A stretch of DNA of 64,000 bases, taken from the NCBI GenBank assembly GCA_000226015.1, contig JH153265.1, forward strand, positions 320,549-384,548, written 5' to 3'. The notes beneath the pieces were generated by a model. It did no database searches and was not told where the DNA came from. It saw nothing but the letters and a program-made list of their open reading frames with translations. Below, in pieces: positions 54,880-64,000 of this stretch. This DNA is from Mnemiopsis leidyi (lineage: Eukaryota > Ctenophora > Tentaculata > Lobata > Bolinopsidae). Each line of letters starts with the position of its first letter. Positions within the stretch are counted from its first letter, which is position 1. Position numbers and translations under genes: made by a program.

Positions 54880-56920
54880 GATTATCACTCATCGTAAATA
54901 TTACTTTTTCACTCTAATTTCTACATGAGTATTTAAAATTGCGTCTTGACTCTTCAGTTAACCTTCAGTTAACCTTCCTAAGAAACGAGTTATTAAAGCA
55001 CCCCTGTTAACTAGGACTTTTGTAAGGTTTTGCTAGAGACTAGAGTGATATTGATGTTTAGTATCAATATGATATACACATTAAGTCAACTCCCTGCATT
55101 TTTGTTTAAGTTTAATTTCATCTGTTTTCTGTCTTACATTTGTTGCAATTGGCTGCTTGGCCCCCTTATTTCTACACTGCGGTGCACTGCGAGATTTTAT
55201 TTCTTCCTCAAAAAGGTGGTCTAGACTCAAGAATTGGGATTTGTGAGGCCGTGTAGCCGATTTGATTTGGAGAATATCATGCAATTAATACTGCTTTTCG
55301 TTATGTAAATTATACGTTTTAATTTCTACTCTAGTTAATTTCTCAATAATGTGTGTGTGATTCCTTGTATGTTATGGATGTGACTTAGAGCGGGAAAGTT
55401 CGGCTGGCTGGAAGGCGCAGCGCCAAATCAGATTGAGAATTGGTAAGTATCGCACTGTGAACAGATGTTCGCGGGAGATTTGTGCCGCGCAGGGTCCTGT
55501 AGTAGCGTGTTTGGCAGAGAGGTTGTCCGGCAGCCCGTACCTGGATTAATTTACCATTAAGTGTGACACTGCCAATTGCTTAGTTTTACATGAAATTAGC
55601 TTTTTATCACCTGGATGAAGACAACTGTATGGTCTGACGGCCCAGTCATACAGCCTATTGTAGTTTGGTATATATAGGTAGGTAAGCTAATTGTGACATT
55701 TCATTCTTATTAAGATTCTCAGTTTCGGTTTGTCCGCCTGATTATACACTCAAAAAAGACTTTAAAATATCTTATCTTGTTGGATGATATTTAATAGTAA
55801 CCAAGGCTGTTCAAATTATACCGCTTGTTATTTATTCTGGATCGAATTAAAAGTAAAGTAATGTAAAGAGAGATGGATATGAATGATCTTACATACTGCT
55901 GGTATGTCAAAGTTTATAGTAACGAAGAAATAATTTGCACGTCAAATGTAAGATTGTAAGTGTAACGTTGTGTTGTGTGTCGATACTAAGTGGTAGCACC
56001 GACAACCCCTTTCAATTACTTCAAGCACTTATCAGGAGCAAAGTTAAAAGTTATCCCAGGATTAGGAATTGAGCTTTACAGAGTTCTGGGTTCCATTTCA
56101 CGGTTGTAGTGTAAGTTACTGAAAATGAATAGGCAGATCCAACTAGAATTAAAAATTCAGGGTTTTCTCAACAAATAGGCATAGCACTGGGAATGTTTCA
56201 TTTCTTAAGAGCTTTGTGGAGGGGCTTACTTTTATGTTCTCTTTAGAGCAATTCTATTTTCCCTCAATTCAATTTTGAATACCGAGTTAAAGCTGTAATT
56301 TGGTAGTTATAAATTTGAATATCATTATATAACTATAAGAATTGATAAAAATCAACTTTGATACAAATTATTTTTTATTGCGATATCACTATCAGTATCA
56401 GCAAGTTTACAATACGGGACACGACCCAGTAAAATCTCGAACTTAACTTTAAGATGGTAAATAGTAGATTCAACAACGTTACAGTATCAGTTACAGTCTC
56501 TTAATACTTTAATAGAGTCTCTTGCATAAGATCGTCAACCCTTCTATCTGTCGACGACTGTTTCTACAGATGGCACTGGTATTGGTAATTTAGTTGCTTG
56601 CTAGACGTTGCTTAGCCCCGCTGCCGCGAAGCAGATTATAGTTCTGAATGACCGTGGACCCTTAGTTCAACTCTGCTTATAGTAATAGTATAGACTAGGC
56701 TAATGTTGTCTAAAAATCATTTAGACTTTACAGCAATTACTCAATGATTCTAATTCCATCATTTAGCGATGGCTCATGTTGTCATGTGTCTATAAATATT
56801 GCACGATGCCATGTCGACATCGATCAATGTGAGAGCTGTGATTGTCACTTTCATCATATTATTAATACTAATACTTATCGATGAGTCATCGTGCCAGGAG
56901 TCAATGTAAACTTTATTAAA
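54880..56920. other. Intergenic, nothing supportable
   Basis: AT-rich sequence without a convincing frame or repeat array. At 56613-56640 a short phrase (agccccgctgccgcgaagc) resembles one at 42222 in the GC-rich repeat cluster. Confidence 0.5.
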
Positions 56921-57384
56921 TCAATCATCAGATTTTTCATCGAACAGATAGCTGCTAACACTAGGGAAAATCAAATACGCAATCTGTTTGCCACGCTTCC
57001 AAATTCCGAAAAACCGAACTACAGCCTTGGTGGCGTGTTTTGTAGCACCAACTGAATGATCTACTGACTTCTTCATCGACAGTGCGATAGACTTGATTTC
57101 TTTAAAAACTTCAGGACTTTTACCAGAAACTAACCTTCCTGTTCCTGTCTTGATATTATCTAAATCTTCCCCTAAGTGTTGCGCATGCGCGACAGCCGCA
57201 GTGACGTCCTGTTTGAAGAGCCACACGTCTTTGCACCATAAGATGATCCCGATTGCAATAAGAACTTTGTCGAGATGTTACCCGACCCGCGCGCGGCTCG
57301 CAGTTTTCTGCTCTCCTCGTTAGAACGTTAGACGGATATCATCTCGTCAATAAGAACTGTATGCAAGTTGACTGGCAGTGGCAT
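56921..57384 (-). pseudogene. Small membrane-anchored protein gene, apparently interrupted by a MITE
   Basis: A minus-strand frame reads VLIAIGIILWCKDVWLFKQD and continues for ~110 codons to a stop at 56921-56923 (end FDEKSDD). It includes a hydrophobic N-terminal segment, an amphipathic helix (EVFKEIKSIALSMKKSVDH) and a second hydrophobic stretch (IAYLIFPSVSSYLF). Immediately upstream lies the 84-bp MITE (57267-57350) with its 8-bp duplication. Beyond it the frame resumes as an ATG at 57384 followed by PLPVNLHT. The insertion adds 92 bases and brings an in-frame stop, so this allele lacks the original start. Without the insertion the product would be about 126 aa. The family is not recognised. 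A spliced alternative start cannot be excluded. Confidence 0.5.
57267..57350. mobile_element. 84-bp MITE with 8-bp target duplication
   Basis: The element starts TTGTCGAGATGTTACCCGAC and ends GGATATCATCTCGTCAA, so the ends are an 11-base inverted repeat with one mismatch. TAAGAACT flanks it on both sides (57259-57266, 57351-57358); the match extends to CAATAAGAACT. Perfect flanks suggest a recent insertion. It shares acccgacccgcgcgcggctc with the cluster at 41891. Confidence 0.8.
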
Positions 57385-58408
57385 GTTCTGTCTGGACAAG
57401 TTTTAAGAAACAACACGCCAAAAAATGATTTTAGATTGTATCAAAAAATATGATCTACAATATCAAAATATTCAACAAGACAAAGTCAAACCGAAAAAAG
57501 GATTTATAAATAATTTATGCATTAATATAATTATTATAAATATAAATTGAATCTAATTTTTCTGATGGATTCGAAAAATATTATTCATATTGACAATAAT
57601 TTATGGTGACGAATTGAAATATTCGTGGTTACGGCCGCAAATACTATAAGTATAAGTAGTTAGTTATTACTCCGACTATACGCAGGAGTATAACTATAAG
57701 AGAATGCTAAGCCTAATTTATTTAGTCGCTCTTATACTTATAGTTATCATACGTGTCACTCCGTGATAAATCTAGAGGACTGAGACATGAGAACGTTTGG
57801 CTGGCAGTTTTACTGCGAGTGCGAATGAAATTTTCCGATCGCGATCGGTTTTCTTATGGCATTGATCTTTACCGTATACATTACCGTCTAGGAGGTATAC
57901 GAGACTGAATAACCGTAAAAATAATCGTTTTGTTGAAACTTAATGTGAAATAATCTATATTCTAAATCTGAACTCATGTTCACAGGCCAAGAAGATATAA
58001 CTTGAAGTTTCTACTTTCTTGAAACATGTATAAACACTTACAATATTATTATTTATACCTACAACCGGACTGTACCTATGTTAATGTAAACGGACTACAA
58101 TGATTACAATGATTACAGAGAGTAAACGGACTACAAGCTTATGAGGGATCAGTCGACACGGTTATGTAGTGTTTATTTACTTATCTGATCGTTGTTTAAA
58201 AGTAAATAAATGCAATTGCTTTTAAAAATTGCAATTGATATCAAAAACATAAGATGCACATCAATTTTTATCAATTGCATTTAATATTAGCTTTTGACTT
58301 CAGGAATTATCAATTAAAGGATATCTTGGAGTTAAAATGTCTTATTTCTGTACTCATGTCCTTCCAGTTCCTATATTTGTAGTTTATCACTTTTCTTTGT
58401 ATTTTAGT
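57359..58408. other. Intergenic, nothing supportable
   Basis: AT-rich, including TATTATA-like runs and a ctataagtataag motif repeated near 57645-57745. No gene or conserved element was seen. Confidence 0.45.
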
Positions 58409-58800
58409 CAAAACAAGCACGATCTTTCAGTCACCAACTGAGCGCACTCTTCTTACTGCAAGTGCAAGATTTAGTAAATGTCATTTACGGGATTGCTCCT
58501 CCGGGTTTAAAGGTAATTCAGTTGGCTAGGTTGAAAAATTTTGTCCCTCTATCTCATCCCTATAATATAATCCTAGCTAAACTATCCTGGTCGGATCGCA
58601 TGTCGCAGCCTAGGGATTTAGAAAAACAATATGAGTGTAATCAGTTGCTTATCCGATACTATTTAGTATGTAGGGTTCCTGGTATTTCATGTGATCTCAA
58701 ATTAAGTGAAAATGGGCTATCTGATCTCATAATGAGCTTCAACTGCATTAACACCACACCAAGCAAATTCCAGATAGGTCGTAGAATGAAGATCGTGTGA
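58409..58800 (+). CDS. Candidate terminal exon of an unrecognised gene
   Basis: A good-looking 3' splice site (cttttctttgtattttag|TCAAAACAAG) is followed by an open frame of 130 codons to TGA at 58798-58800. It contains LVNVIYGIAPPGLKVIQLAR and later RYYLVCRVPGISCDLKL. There is no ATG at its head and no identifiable upstream exon. It may instead be debris of a transposon-encoded protein. I recognise no family. Confidence 0.3.
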
Positions 58801-58936
58801 TTTGATACTATTACTGGGCGCCTGGAATAACAATTGTGCATATTTTGTCCTGCATATAAGCTGACGAATCGCGCTTTTCGTCATTGTTTCAATTATTTAG
58901 CTTATATCGTCATCAGTATCCAGTAACTTATCCGAT

Positions 58937-60085
58937 ATGTTCAAGTCAAGTTCCCTCTACACTGCTAGTTTACCTCCACCACCTTCAAACTGTGTCCGCA
59001 ACAACAACTACAAGTGCAAGGTATCCTACACAACGGTTACTTCGCCGGGGGAACACCTGGTATCACCTAGGGAACACCTGGTATCACCTAGGGAACACCT
59101 GGAATCACCTAGGGAACACCTGGTATCACCTAGGGAACACCTGGTATCACCTAGGGAACACCTGGTATCACCAGCAGCATCTTCCTTCCACTACTCCTTT
59201 CGCAGAAGTCCTTTCAACGTAAAGATCAGTCAGATAAACTGCAACTATCTTCACGAAACTTCTCCCTTTTCCCCTGCTAATATGAATTCGGCAGCCTTTC
59301 CCTCAGATTCGAAGTTTTCTTCCTACCAAAGACACAACAACTGTGTAACCTCAGGCTCAACCCTTCAACCTTCGTTCCGAGATATCGACTGTGCAATGAA
59401 GAGACTAAACATCGGGTCAGACTCACAATCACAAGGAACAGCCGACAAAGGCTGCGGAAACATTGGAGGAAATCCGGATCAGACATCAAAAGTGAACTAT
59501 TGCTGCACCCCTGAAGAAGGGGTCATGAAACCTCGTGTGGTGATCCACTACATGCCTCACCGAACTTTTGAAACACCAGTCTTCTGCACCTGTGTTCCTG
59601 CTCTTATAGATTCGAGGAAGACTATGGTGGAATCAACTCGCCAGAAAACACCTAAAGCTAAGCGGACCTTGCCGAAAACCTCGACACCTGCAAAGATCAG
59701 ACGAAAACTACCAAAAGCATCCACTCCTGGAAGAACCCGCCGAATATTGCCGCACGCTTCATCACCTGTTACTTCCAGTAGCCTGACGAAGTCGCGAAGA
59801 AAGAAAAACATTAAAACTACGTACAGTATGACCGACCTATCTTCGTTCAGAACTACCCAAGCAAATTTTCTGGAGTCCCTGAAAAACACTTACGAGATGG
59901 CTGATGTGCTGGACGGACACGCAACCAAGAAGAATAAGACGTCTCTGAAAAAAAAGATACTGAGACCGTATCGAGCGTTGAGACAGAAGTTTTCCCAGAA
60001 ATCGGATGAACCAAGAATGGAATCTGACCAGCCATACTTTAGATCGAACGGTGGGCTTTCAGATTTTGAATTTCAGTATGTGTGA
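58937..60085 (+). CDS. Unrecognised 382-aa basic, repeat-containing protein
   Basis: A single frame from ATG 58937 to TGA 60083-60085. Residues ~35-77 are six tandem copies of SPREHLV, encoded by a 21-bp minisatellite. A central stretch carries several Cys (YCCTPEEG, then VFCTCVPAL). Residues ~235-300 contain three ~15-residue basic repeats of the type TSTPAKIRRKLPKAS, with Ser-Pro/Thr-Pro sites and clustered Arg/Lys suggesting a nuclear protein or CDK-type substrate. Another basic cluster lies near the C-terminus (KKNKTSLKKKILRPYRALR). There is no signal peptide or membrane segment. Upstream exons could exist. The codon usage and length argue for a real gene, but I find no known domain. Confidence 0.6.
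   Translation: MFKSSSLYTASLPPPPSNCVRNNNYKCKVSYTTVTSPGEHLVSPREHLVSPREHLESPREHLVSPREHLVSPREHLVSPAASSFHYSFRRSPFNVKISQINCNYLHETSPFSPANMNSAAFPSDSKFSSYQRHNNCVTSGSTLQPSFRDIDCAMKRLNIGSDSQSQGTADKGCGNIGGNPDQTSKVNYCCTPEEGVMKPRVVIHYMPHRTFETPVFCTCVPALIDSRKTMVESTRQKTPKAKRTLPKTSTPAKIRRKLPKASTPGRTRRILPHASSPVTSSSLTKSRRKKNIKTTYSMTDLSSFRTTQANFLESLKNTYEMADVLDGHATKKNKTSLKKKILRPYRALRQKFSQKSDEPRMESDQPYFRSNGGLSDFEFQYV
59045..59172 (+). repeat. 21-bp coding minisatellite
   Basis: Six units of gggaacacctggtatcacct plus a. The 21-base length preserves the frame and gives REHLVSP heptads. Units are nearly identical, so copy number may be polymorphic. Confidence 0.9.
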
Positions 60086-60527
60086 AATGTTTCTAAGTCT
60101 TGATTTCAAGATCTTCTATTTACTAGGATTGCCTGCAAAATTATATATTGTGACTTGCTTAAGCTAAGAAATAATGCTACCAGAACCACTGCGTAGTGCG
60201 ATGAAATTATTTTATTTCTTAGCTCTGGTATTACTATTAATATCATTTACCTTTTGTTGTAAAAATACTTTTCAGTTTTTTTAAAGGAAAACAGATTGAA
60301 TTTGATAAACATTCTGTATTGAAAAAGGCAAAATGATTTCCTATATCAATATACGGATTAGCTAATCTTTAAGTTTAACAATTGCGTTCAAAATGATTGT
60401 TTCGTTCTCGACTACAAGCAACGTTTAAGATTATTTTGAGGTTGCACTAAGATTTAAATTTTAAATGAGAGCATGCTGCTATGCTGAAAATTAACACAAA
60501 TTAAGTATTTCAATCTAAAAGCTTATA

Positions 60528-60533
60528 TTTATT
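60528..60533 (-). promoter_or_regulatory. AATAAA overlapping the GPCR stop codon
   Basis: On the minus strand the coding end reads AAG TAA TAAA, so an AATAAA hexamer begins inside the stop codon. If used, the 3' UTR would be only a few tens of bases. Confidence 0.35.
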
Positions 60534-61554
60534 ACTTAATTGTTATCGATCTCATTGAAAGCACCGACTGAAGATTCTCCTTACTGACCTTGGACAAACT
60601 ATTAGAAGTTTTGGGAGATCCCGACCATGGCCTCCTCTGTCCAAACAACTGAGAAGAAATCTGGCGGGGTGCTTGAATCCCCTTCATTATCTTATCTCGA
60701 TACCGCCTGTTTATCAGAGCGTACAGGAGGGGGTTCCCAAACGAACTGATGAAATAAAAGTTTATGTGAGCTTTGTTAAACCATAGCGGAATATCAGGAT
60801 CAGTGATAAACAGTCTCCAGGCCTCTTCTATAACTGTAGGTATCCAGCTAATAACGAATAGGATGGAAATAGAGAGGACAGTCGTGATGGCTTTCTTGCT
60901 GGAGAGGTTGTGGTTTCGGGTGTGTTGGTGAGCTAGGTGCCAGAGCAGGATGTTGCAGGGTAGGATGAGGAGAGCGGGGATCCAGATCTGGACATTCTTG
61001 ATGATACCCAGAGTGTACTCAACCCTGCTGCTCTGGTTTATATTCATTTCGCAGATAGTTTCGATCTCGTTGTTCACCCCGACGTCTACCATAGCTATCG
61101 CACATATCAAGTTTGGTAAAGCTGCTTGGACCCAGATTACTGCTGAGATAACCCTGGCTGTTTTAGAAGTAATGCTGTGAACCCTGAGCGGAACCAGACA
61201 CACAAACACCTTGACGACAGATAGACATAGGATGAGAGCCATGCCAGCCAACACCGGCACCAAGTAAACATAACCCTCCACCGCACAGAGCCGGTCTCCC
61301 AGAGACCATCCCCCCAGAACATGAGAACAGAGACTAGGTAACACCCTGGTGAAGATATAGAGCAGGTCGGAGACAGCCAGGTTCCGGAGGATGGTGGTGG
61401 TGAACCTGTCCACGTCGGAGGTGGGGATGAGGAGGAGGGAGGTGGTGAGGGTGAGGGTGTTTCCTATCAAGCCTGCTAGCACACACACTGAACACCAGAC
61501 AGAGAGAAGTATCCTGTCCGGGGAGGAGTAGAGGGTGGAGTAGAGTTGGGACAT
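60532..61554 (-). CDS. Single-exon class A (rhodopsin-like) GPCR, orphan
   Basis: An intronless frame of 340 codons from ATG 61554 to TAA 60532-60534. Seven segments are visible. TM1 reads LAGLIGNTLTLTTSLLL, TM2 reads NLAVSDLLYIF, TM3 starts after Cys (DRLCAVEGYVYL), the extracellular loop 2 Cys is in ETICEMN, TM6 reads LFVISWIPTV, and TM7 reads SSFGNPLLYALINRRYR with the NPxxY and helix-8 basic residues. The TM3 end is LCLSVVKVFVCLVPLR, so the DRY arginine is replaced by Lys. The C-tail has Ser/Arg-rich sites. It shares the Lys substitution and single-exon structure with the receptor at 17709-18740, though their overall similarity is low. The ligand is unknown. Confidence 0.88.
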   Translation of the reverse strand: MSQLYSTLYSSPDRILLSVWCSVCVLAGLIGNTLTLTTSLLLIPTSDVDRFTTTILRNLAVSDLLYIFTRVLPSLCSHVLGGWSLGDRLCAVEGYVYLVPVLAGMALILCLSVVKVFVCLVPLRVHSITSKTARVISAVIWVQAALPNLICAIAMVDVGVNNEIETICEMNINQSSRVEYTLGIIKNVQIWIPALLILPCNILLWHLAHQHTRNHNLSSKKAITTVLSISILFVISWIPTVIEEAWRLFITDPDIPLWFNKAHINFYFISSFGNPLLYALINRRYRDKIMKGIQAPRQISSQLFGQRRPWSGSPKTSNSLSKVSKENLQSVLSMRSITIK

Positions 61555-64000
61555 TGTACCTGTTGGGGTAGGCTGGGTTATGTGTTAGTGTATTGTGGAG
61601 TAGAGGGTGTGAAGAGTATTTTAACAGTAACACGAACGTAAGTGAGTGAGATGAACCGATCAGAGCAAGCGAATTTAATGATGCTAGAATTTTTGATTTG
61701 TTCTAGATTACTGTTTAGCTTTTAAAAGTGGATGAAATGACAAACAAGCGAAGGCAGTCAAGGCTTCCCGGCCGCATAGAACTAACCGCAATTTGTTGAA
61801 AATGTAAGGTTTGGAACGGGAGTTTCTACGAAGACGCTCAGTGTTATATGGTATACAATTTATTTACAGATAAATTTTATTGTTCCAGTTAAGGGCAAAC
61901 TAACAAATCAATGAAACTGAGACCTAATTTACGACCAATAGCACCGTCAAATTTAGTTTTTTTGTATAATGATATACTTGAAGATAGTACCAAAAATTTA
62001 CCGCAAATTGAATTAGGTTTATGCTAAGACCAAACCACAAATGGGCATCCGATTACAAAATTAATTTCAGAAGATAATTGTTGCCACGTTTCTAAATCTC
62101 TTTCTTTCTCCTGAGTAGTAAAATTTAACGGTAACACTAACAGCTGCACGTTATGTTGAAATATTCCCGGAATCACAGACCAAGAAGTTCGAAATTCCTG
62201 ATGAAAAGGGAGAAAATGAGTGGAGGAAGGTTTCCTCCCATTCCAAACATTCCTTCCAAGTCTCGATCTCCTAGTCTGAGTCATATCTTTTATACAGTAC
62301 CTTTATTTGATTAAGTCAGCTAGTGTTCAATAATCTTCATCAATATGAAGAATATCGTTCAGCGTACAACATGGTCAAAACTTGAATAATAAAATGAATT
62401 GCCGAAGAGAATGACGATTATAGTTGGGGCTTCTGCGCTAAAATTTCATCGCAAACTAAGCCGAAGAGATGTGATAAAACGATTAACGAACTTTACAAAA
62501 TAATAAAGCAGTGCTGCAGATAGGTGCGAGGTGCTTTAAATTCTTTATTTCATAAAAAGTAACTGATATATTATAGCTGCATGGCCTCGGTCCAGGATAG
62601 ATGCAACAAACGGGTGATGTTATTAAGTTTGTTATCTGAGGTTGCCCACTTGCCCTTCATGTCGACACACTTGTAGTTGTATCAATCTTTAAAGCTGCAG
62701 TGCATTTGTGAAACTGAAATCTGATGACTGATGATTGACCTTGAAGTTGCATGTAAAGGTTACGGTTAAACAAAATAACACTGAACCTTAAACTTCAATC
62801 TAACAACAATATTGTTGTGTAACTGTTAATTTCCAATATATGTTACCTTCAAATTACACGTAACTGTTAGTTACACTGTTTATTACACGTAACTGTAAGT
62901 TACACTGTTAATTACACGTAACGTAAACAAACTACATTATAAACAAACTACATTATAAATAAACTACATTATAAACAAATTACATTATTATAAAACTTGA
63001 GACGTAGGTTAATGGGACGTGGGCAATTGTTTCATTAATTCTTATCCAATCAATAAGAATAAGATGAACTTGTAGTCGTGCTAAGTCCGAGAAAACCGTG
63101 AAATTTTGATTCTTTATCCTGAAAGTGAAATTACAAAAATCTAGCAGTACTTAACTATAACAATTTTCGAAGAAAGTAAACAAGGCAGCATTTCTGCATT
63201 TACGGTATCGGTGACCTTCCATCTGTTTAGCTCTGGCAATGATCCAGATTAATCTTGAATTTGAAACAATCAATAGAATTTGAAATATATAATACTGACA
63301 AAATTGGATTGAAAGGAACCAGAATCTAGGCGGACAGGTGTGAAAAGTGCCTGTGAGATGAGAGTTCGCGAGGATCAGCAGAAAGTACGTGCTACCATGG
63401 CAAATGCAGCCTTCATCTTTACATTCAGCTTTGAGTTAATTGTTGCTCCATCTGATCGCTATAAATTATCGATGGGTTTGGTCGCAATTCTTGCAGAAAG
63501 TTAAACTTCAACAATCACCATTTTAAACCTTCAGGCTACAGTTTTATGTGTCCTGATCGATAGGCCTGCAGGGCTCTTACTCTGAGTTTAATACAAAAAC
63601 ATCTGATTTATTAAAGTTCATTAAAAAACTAACTATAGTATCCAAAATTTGTCGTCTCAGCTCTAGGAGCATCCTGTGTTCATGGGAATGATTGCTTCTT
63701 ACTGGGAGAGGTAGATTGTAGTTCTTAATATCAATATAATCAAATTAAATCCGTGGTAATCATCAACGTGCATGGACATTGGACACATCGACAACCGGCC
63801 CTGTTCATGATATAAGTTGAGATGGTTCAATTTGCCATACCAGACATGAAAATAGATACTTTGATTGCTTTTCAAAGATCAACAGCAAACAGGAATAAAG
63901 TTAAGAAAAAGTTTTGGATGGCCTATTTAGCTAGGAATCTAGGATTTAGACATTTAGGATTTTGAACTCACTGTAACCATTAAAAAGTTACAAAACAAGA
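61555..64000. other. No convincing gene; short repeats
   Basis: AT-rich sequence. Around 62855-62935 attacacgtaactgt/taagttacactgtt recurs, and 62930-62995 has four copies of aaactacattataaac. An 86-codon minus frame (62024-62284) has no recognisable features. The window may hold upstream sequence of a neighbour beyond 64000. Confidence 0.45.

Noticed and set aside
62024-62284. 86-codon minus frame
   Set aside because: No recognisable family, composition like the surrounding spacer, and no supporting signals.

Overview
The window is animal nuclear DNA, most likely from a marine invertebrate or early-branching metazoan. The evidence is GT-AG introns, two genes with clear animal relatives (PLEKHD1-like and HELLS), class A GPCRs, LINE and SINE fragments, and many micro- and minisatellites in an AT-rich background. 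I cannot name the species. Two 10-N runs are assembly gaps. I saw no retrovirus-like, LTR or Polinton sequence, no CRISPR array and no rRNA or true tRNA gene.

Layout. 1-2.6 kb: no recognisable gene. 2.6-3.7 kb (-): an exon of a low-complexity Pro/Ala/Glu repeat protein with an apparent single-base frameshift. 4.8-38.7 kb (-): one long gene that I could splice completely into 16 coding exons (4035 nt, 1344 codons plus stop). Its first ~464 residues match PLEKHD1 (PH domain plus coiled coil). Its last exon adds ~880 residues carrying a repeated Arg-Arg-x-Ser motif. Its introns hold a single-exon GPCR on the opposite strand (17.7-18.7 kb), a LINE endonuclease fragment, MITE-like elements and many tandem arrays. 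Two of these arrays are built from the gene's own splice junctions. 38.7-44.9 kb: spacer between divergent genes, with a SINE, a GC-rich composite of foldback and MITE repeats, and a LINE 3' end.

44.9-54.6 kb (+): the HELLS/LSH orthologue, spliced into 11 coding exons (836 aa, the size of the human protein). Its ninth intron contains an antisense, intronless BTB-domain gene and an inverted-repeat element with a telomere-like core. 56.9-57.4 kb (-): a small membrane-anchored protein gene that appears interrupted by an 84-bp MITE with an 8-bp target duplication. 58.4-60.1 kb (+): a possible orphan exon and an unrecognised 382-aa basic protein. 60.5-61.6 kb (-): a second single-exon GPCR. The last 2.4 kb shows no convincing gene.

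The genes do not form a pathway. HELLS is a chromatin remodeller, the PLEKHD1-like protein is probably a membrane/cytoskeleton scaffold, and the GPCRs are orphan receptors that both lack the usual DRY arginine. The most notable features are the phospho-motif array on the PLEKHD1-like protein, the splice-junction-derived minisatellites, and an active-looking small MITE family with target duplications.
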